Shown in pieces: positions 14,021-15,385 of a stretch of 15,385 bases of DNA (positions are counted from its first letter, which is position 1; every line of letters starts with the position of its first letter). The position numbers and the translations under genes were made by a program. The stretch lies in assembly GCA_000436975.1 (NCBI GenBank), contig HG000322.1:1-15385 (forward strand). The letters run 5' to 3'. The notes beneath the pieces were generated by a model. The model did no database searches. It was not told the origin of the DNA and was given only the letters and a program-made list of their open reading frames with translations. This DNA comes from Clostridium sp. CAG:1000. GTDB lineage: Bacteria; Bacillota_I; Bacilli_A; RF39; UBA660.

Positions 14021-14371
14021 ATGTCAAAGTTAGATAATTTTAAAAAATTTGTTTCTAATCATCCTGAATTTGCTGATTATGTAAAAAAGAATAATGTATC
14101 ATGGCAATCATTTTATGAATTGTATGATTTATATGGTGAAGATGATGAAATATGGAAGAAATATATAAAAGATGATATAAGTGATCAAATAAGTATAAAA
14201 GGGCTTTTAAATACTCTTAAAAATATTAATATTGATTCACTTGAAGAAAATATTAATTCTATTCAAAAAGCAGTTGGTTTAGTAGAAGAGTTAACAAGAG
14301 AAACTAAAAAAGAAGAAGAAAAAGCTGCTTCTAAAGAAGAAAAAATAAATAAATTATATGGTGATGAATGA
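14021..14371 (+). CDS. ylbD: YlbD-like protein
   Basis: A 116-residue protein of the YlbD family, annotated from B. subtilis as a putative coat protein. The matching core is LDNFKKFVSNHPEFADYVKK (4-23), then SWQSFYELYDLYGEDDEIWKKY (26-47). The C-terminal third is a Glu/Lys-rich probable coiled coil. Its neighbour ylbE follows in the same order as in Bacillus. There is no Shine-Dalgarno sequence before the ATG; the preceding 20 bases are T/A only apart from one C. A -10-like TATATT at 14012-14017 would put transcription start at or next to the ATG, so the message may be leaderless. Family membership is fairly sure; function in this lineage is unknown. Confidence 0.77.
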   Translation: MSKLDNFKKFVSNHPEFADYVKKNNVSWQSFYELYDLYGEDDEIWKKYIKDDISDQISIKGLLNTLKNINIDSLEENINSIQKAVGLVEELTRETKKEEEKAASKEEKINKLYGDE

Positions 14372-14592
14372 AATACGAAGTATTAGAAAAATTAAAAAAA
14401 GATGAGAAGTATTTAAAATTTTTAAGGCAAAATTCTAATTGGTATAAACAGTTAAATAGAGACCCTTCTTCTTATGACTTGTTTGTTCGCGAAATGAAAA
14501 AGAAATATAAATTAAGAACTATAGATAAAGTTGATAATTTTGTAGATGGGGTAGACTTAGTAACCAAGATAATATCAGCAACTAATGAATAA
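14368..14592 (+). CDS. ylbE: YlbE-like protein
   Basis: A 74-residue YlbE-family protein of unknown function. The family pattern is visible: an N-terminal LKKDEKYLKFLRQNSNWYKQLNRDP stretch (about 9-33), with the W-Y-x-x-L-x-R-x-P core, and a helical C-terminus KVDNFVDGVDLVTKII. It overlaps ylbD by the four bases ATGA, so the two are translationally coupled, with GGTGAT upstream as ribosome binding site. In B. subtilis the pair is followed by ylbF and ylbG; here it is followed by a terminator and an unrelated pilin gene. Confidence 0.77.
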   Translation: MKYEVLEKLKKDEKYLKFLRQNSNWYKQLNRDPSSYDLFVREMKKKYKLRTIDKVDNFVDGVDLVTKIISATNE

Positions 14593-14622
14593 GAATGTAT
14601 AAATATTTACATTCTTTTTATT
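14591..14622 (+). terminator. Terminator after ylbE
   Basis: A 9-bp stem AAGAATGTA / TACATTCTT (14591-14599 with 14608-14616) with an 8-base loop is followed by a T-rich tract. It begins within the ylbE stop codon. Confidence 0.8.
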
Positions 14623-14628
14623 TTAATA

Positions 14629-14657
14629 TTGACACAAAATAGTCTTAATGCTACAAT
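14629..14657 (+). promoter_or_regulatory. Near-consensus promoter of the pilin gene
   Basis: A perfect -35 TTGACA (14629-14634), 17-base spacer and -10 TACAAT (14652-14657) with an extended TG at 14649-14650. This is the best promoter in the window and predicts strong expression of the pilin-like gene. Confidence 0.8.
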
Positions 14658-14670
14658 TAAAACATAAGGA

Positions 14671-14690
14671 TAGAGAAAATAAATTCTCTA
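14671..14690 (+). promoter_or_regulatory. 5' leader hairpin of the pilin message
   Basis: TAGAGAA and TTCTCTA (14671-14677 and 14684-14690) form a perfect 7-bp stem with a 6-base loop in the 5' leader, close to the predicted transcript start. No T tract follows, so it is not a terminator. A role in mRNA stability is a reasonable guess. The AAAGGAAGGAA ribosome binding region lies just downstream. Confidence 0.5.
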
Positions 14691-14717
14691 CTAAAAGAAA
14701 GGAAGGAATGAAATATT

Positions 14718-15176
14718 ATGAATAAGAAAGGTTTTACATTAGTTGAATTATTAGCTGTTATTGCAATCTTAGCAATTTTAGTAATCATCGCATTACCAAA
14801 TGTATTAAAGATGTTCAATGACTCTAAGAAAAATTCATTTGTAAATGAAGCAAGGGAAGTGTTTAAAACTGCTCAAACTCAATTTGTTGCTGACAATTTA
14901 ACAAATCCTGGTGCTGTTACTTATAGTAATAACCTTAAAACAGCATGTACTCCAGCTACTGGAAAATTAGAAATGCAAGGTAGAGCTGTTGATGGTGGAC
15001 AATTAGCTTATTCTATTACTTTAGATGCTGAAGGAAAAGTTACATCTATTAAAGTTTCTGATGGAACATATAGCTATACTGGTACTCCAACAGATGCTTC
15101 TGATATTACTGCTGATACTGTTACTACTGGTGATTCTTATGCAGATGCTACTTGTACTGCAACTACAACACCATAG
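14718..15176 (+). CDS. Type IV pilin-like prepilin protein
   Basis: A 152-residue secreted protein with a class III prepilin signal: a short basic leader MNKKG, then FTLVELLAVIAILAILVIIALP (6-27). A prepilin peptidase would cut after G5, leaving F1 and E5 (E10 of the precursor) in the mature pilin. The N-terminal helix continues to about residue 55. The C-terminal globular part is rich in Thr, Ala, Asp and Gly and has two cysteines (C77, C146) that could form a disulfide. It has its own strong promoter and a purine-rich ribosome binding site, and stands alone: no pilus ATPase, platform protein or peptidase is in the window. Such orphan major pilin-like genes may encode a surface or competence pilus subunit. 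Codon use (many GCT, ACT, GAT) suits high expression. Confidence 0.85.
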   Translation: MNKKGFTLVELLAVIAILAILVIIALPNVLKMFNDSKKNSFVNEAREVFKTAQTQFVADNLTNPGAVTYSNNLKTACTPATGKLEMQGRAVDGGQLAYSITLDAEGKVTSIKVSDGTYSYTGTPTDASDITADTVTTGDSYADATCTATTTP

Positions 15177-15258
15177 TTTAGTAGTTGAATATCAATATTA
15201 AAATTAAGACTATTAATGAACTAGTCAAGTAAAAGTAGACAGTTTAAAAAAAGAGCAT

Positions 15259-15385
15259 TTAAAACCCTGATTCAATTTTATATTGAATTGGGGTTTTATA
15301 ATTTAATGAATAACATGGTCTTTCATTATTATAATAATTAATGTATGATTTAATTAGATTTGGAACATCTTTTGAATGTTTTAAA
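15259..15385 (-). CDS. IS3-family transposase, C-terminal fragment cut by window end
   Basis: Reading the minus strand from the window edge gives 41 residues and a stop at 15259-15261. It contains SYINYYNNERPCYSLNYK and TPIQYKIESGF, the typical tail of IS3-family (IS150-like) DDE transposases, which integrate the element by copy-out paste-in. The catalytic DDE residues would lie upstream, outside the window. Nothing suggests decay in the visible part. The gene is convergent with the pilin gene. Confidence 0.85.
   Translation of the reverse strand, partial: LKHSKDVPNLIKSYINYYNNERPCYSLNYKTPIQYKIESGF
15261..15299 (-). terminator. Long hairpin in the 3' end of the transposase gene
   Basis: A 16-bp stem (about 15261-15276 with 15282-15297, two G-U pairs on one strand) and a 5-base loop TTTAT sits in the last transposase codons. 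On the minus strand a T run follows shortly (opposite 15245-15251), and on the plus strand TTTTATAATTT follows, so it may stop transcription both ways, including read-through from the pilin gene. Confidence 0.6.

Larger units (their letters stand above)
15217..15385 (-). mobile_element. IS3-family insertion sequence, right end (partial)
   Basis: The element's outer edge appears to be at 15217, where an end starting TGAACTAG and running through GTAGACAG matches the TG...CA ends of IS3/IS150-type elements. The transposase C-terminus lies just inside on the minus strand. The other end lies beyond the window. The 3 bases TAA (15214-15216) may be half of a target duplication. The insertion is about 40 bases after the pilin stop codon. 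Confidence 0.7.

Noticed and set aside
1..15385. CRISPR array, tRNA or rRNA genes, prophage attachment sites
   Set aside because: No regularly spaced repeats, cloverleaf-like stretches or flanking direct repeats around the accessory block were found by eye.

Overview
The window is AT-rich bacterial DNA of Firmicutes/Bacilli character. Three neighbourhoods point there: rpsU-yqeY, murG-divIB and ylbD-ylbE. UGA is used as a stop (6765-6767 and 14369-14371), so the code is standard and not the Mycoplasma code. murG and divIB imply a peptidoglycan wall. A gut-type, reduced-genome member of the Bacilli is my inference; I cannot name a species.

Layout, nearly all on the + strand: (1) 47-792, rpsU (ribosomal protein S21) and yqeY with a good promoter and a terminator. 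(2) 803-3961, a LysR-type regulator with its own promoter and a dyad operator candidate, followed by a SAM methyltransferase with an unassigned N-terminal region and a CYTH-domain protein whose C-terminal half resembles a degenerate HAD domain; it ends at a strong terminator. (3) 3977-9274, a tightly packed operon: a queuosine-precursor-type transporter (YhhQ/QPTR), a P-loop nucleotide kinase, a COG2509-type FAD oxidoreductase, a divergent QueC-like PP-loop enzyme, a 6-oxopurine-type phosphoribosyltransferase, a second divergent P-loop kinase and a HAM1-type NTP pyrophosphatase, then a terminator. (4) 9298-12200, a lipid module: two PlsC-type acyltransferases flanking an acyl-CoA/ACP synthetase-like AMP ligase. 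(5) 12203-14002, murG and divIB. (6) 14021-14622, ylbD-ylbE. (7) 14629-15176, a monocistronic type IV pilin-like prepilin with a near-consensus promoter. (8) 15217-15385, the right end of an IS3-family insertion sequence, cut by the window edge.

Region 3 is the most unusual part. Transporter, QueC-like enzyme, base phosphoribosyltransferase, two nucleotide kinases, redox enzyme and NTP pyrophosphatase together read as a route that imports or makes a 7-deazaguanine-like base, turns it into a nucleotide and phosphorylates it further. No tRNA-guanine transglycosylase, QueA, QueD, QueE, QueF or DpdA is present in the window, so this does not look like ordinary queuosine synthesis. Region 2 may belong to the same accessory block: its genes are also atypical, and both regions lie between housekeeping-type genes. 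What the pathway makes (modified nucleotide, nucleoside product, signal, DNA/RNA modification, or simple salvage) cannot be decided from sequence alone.
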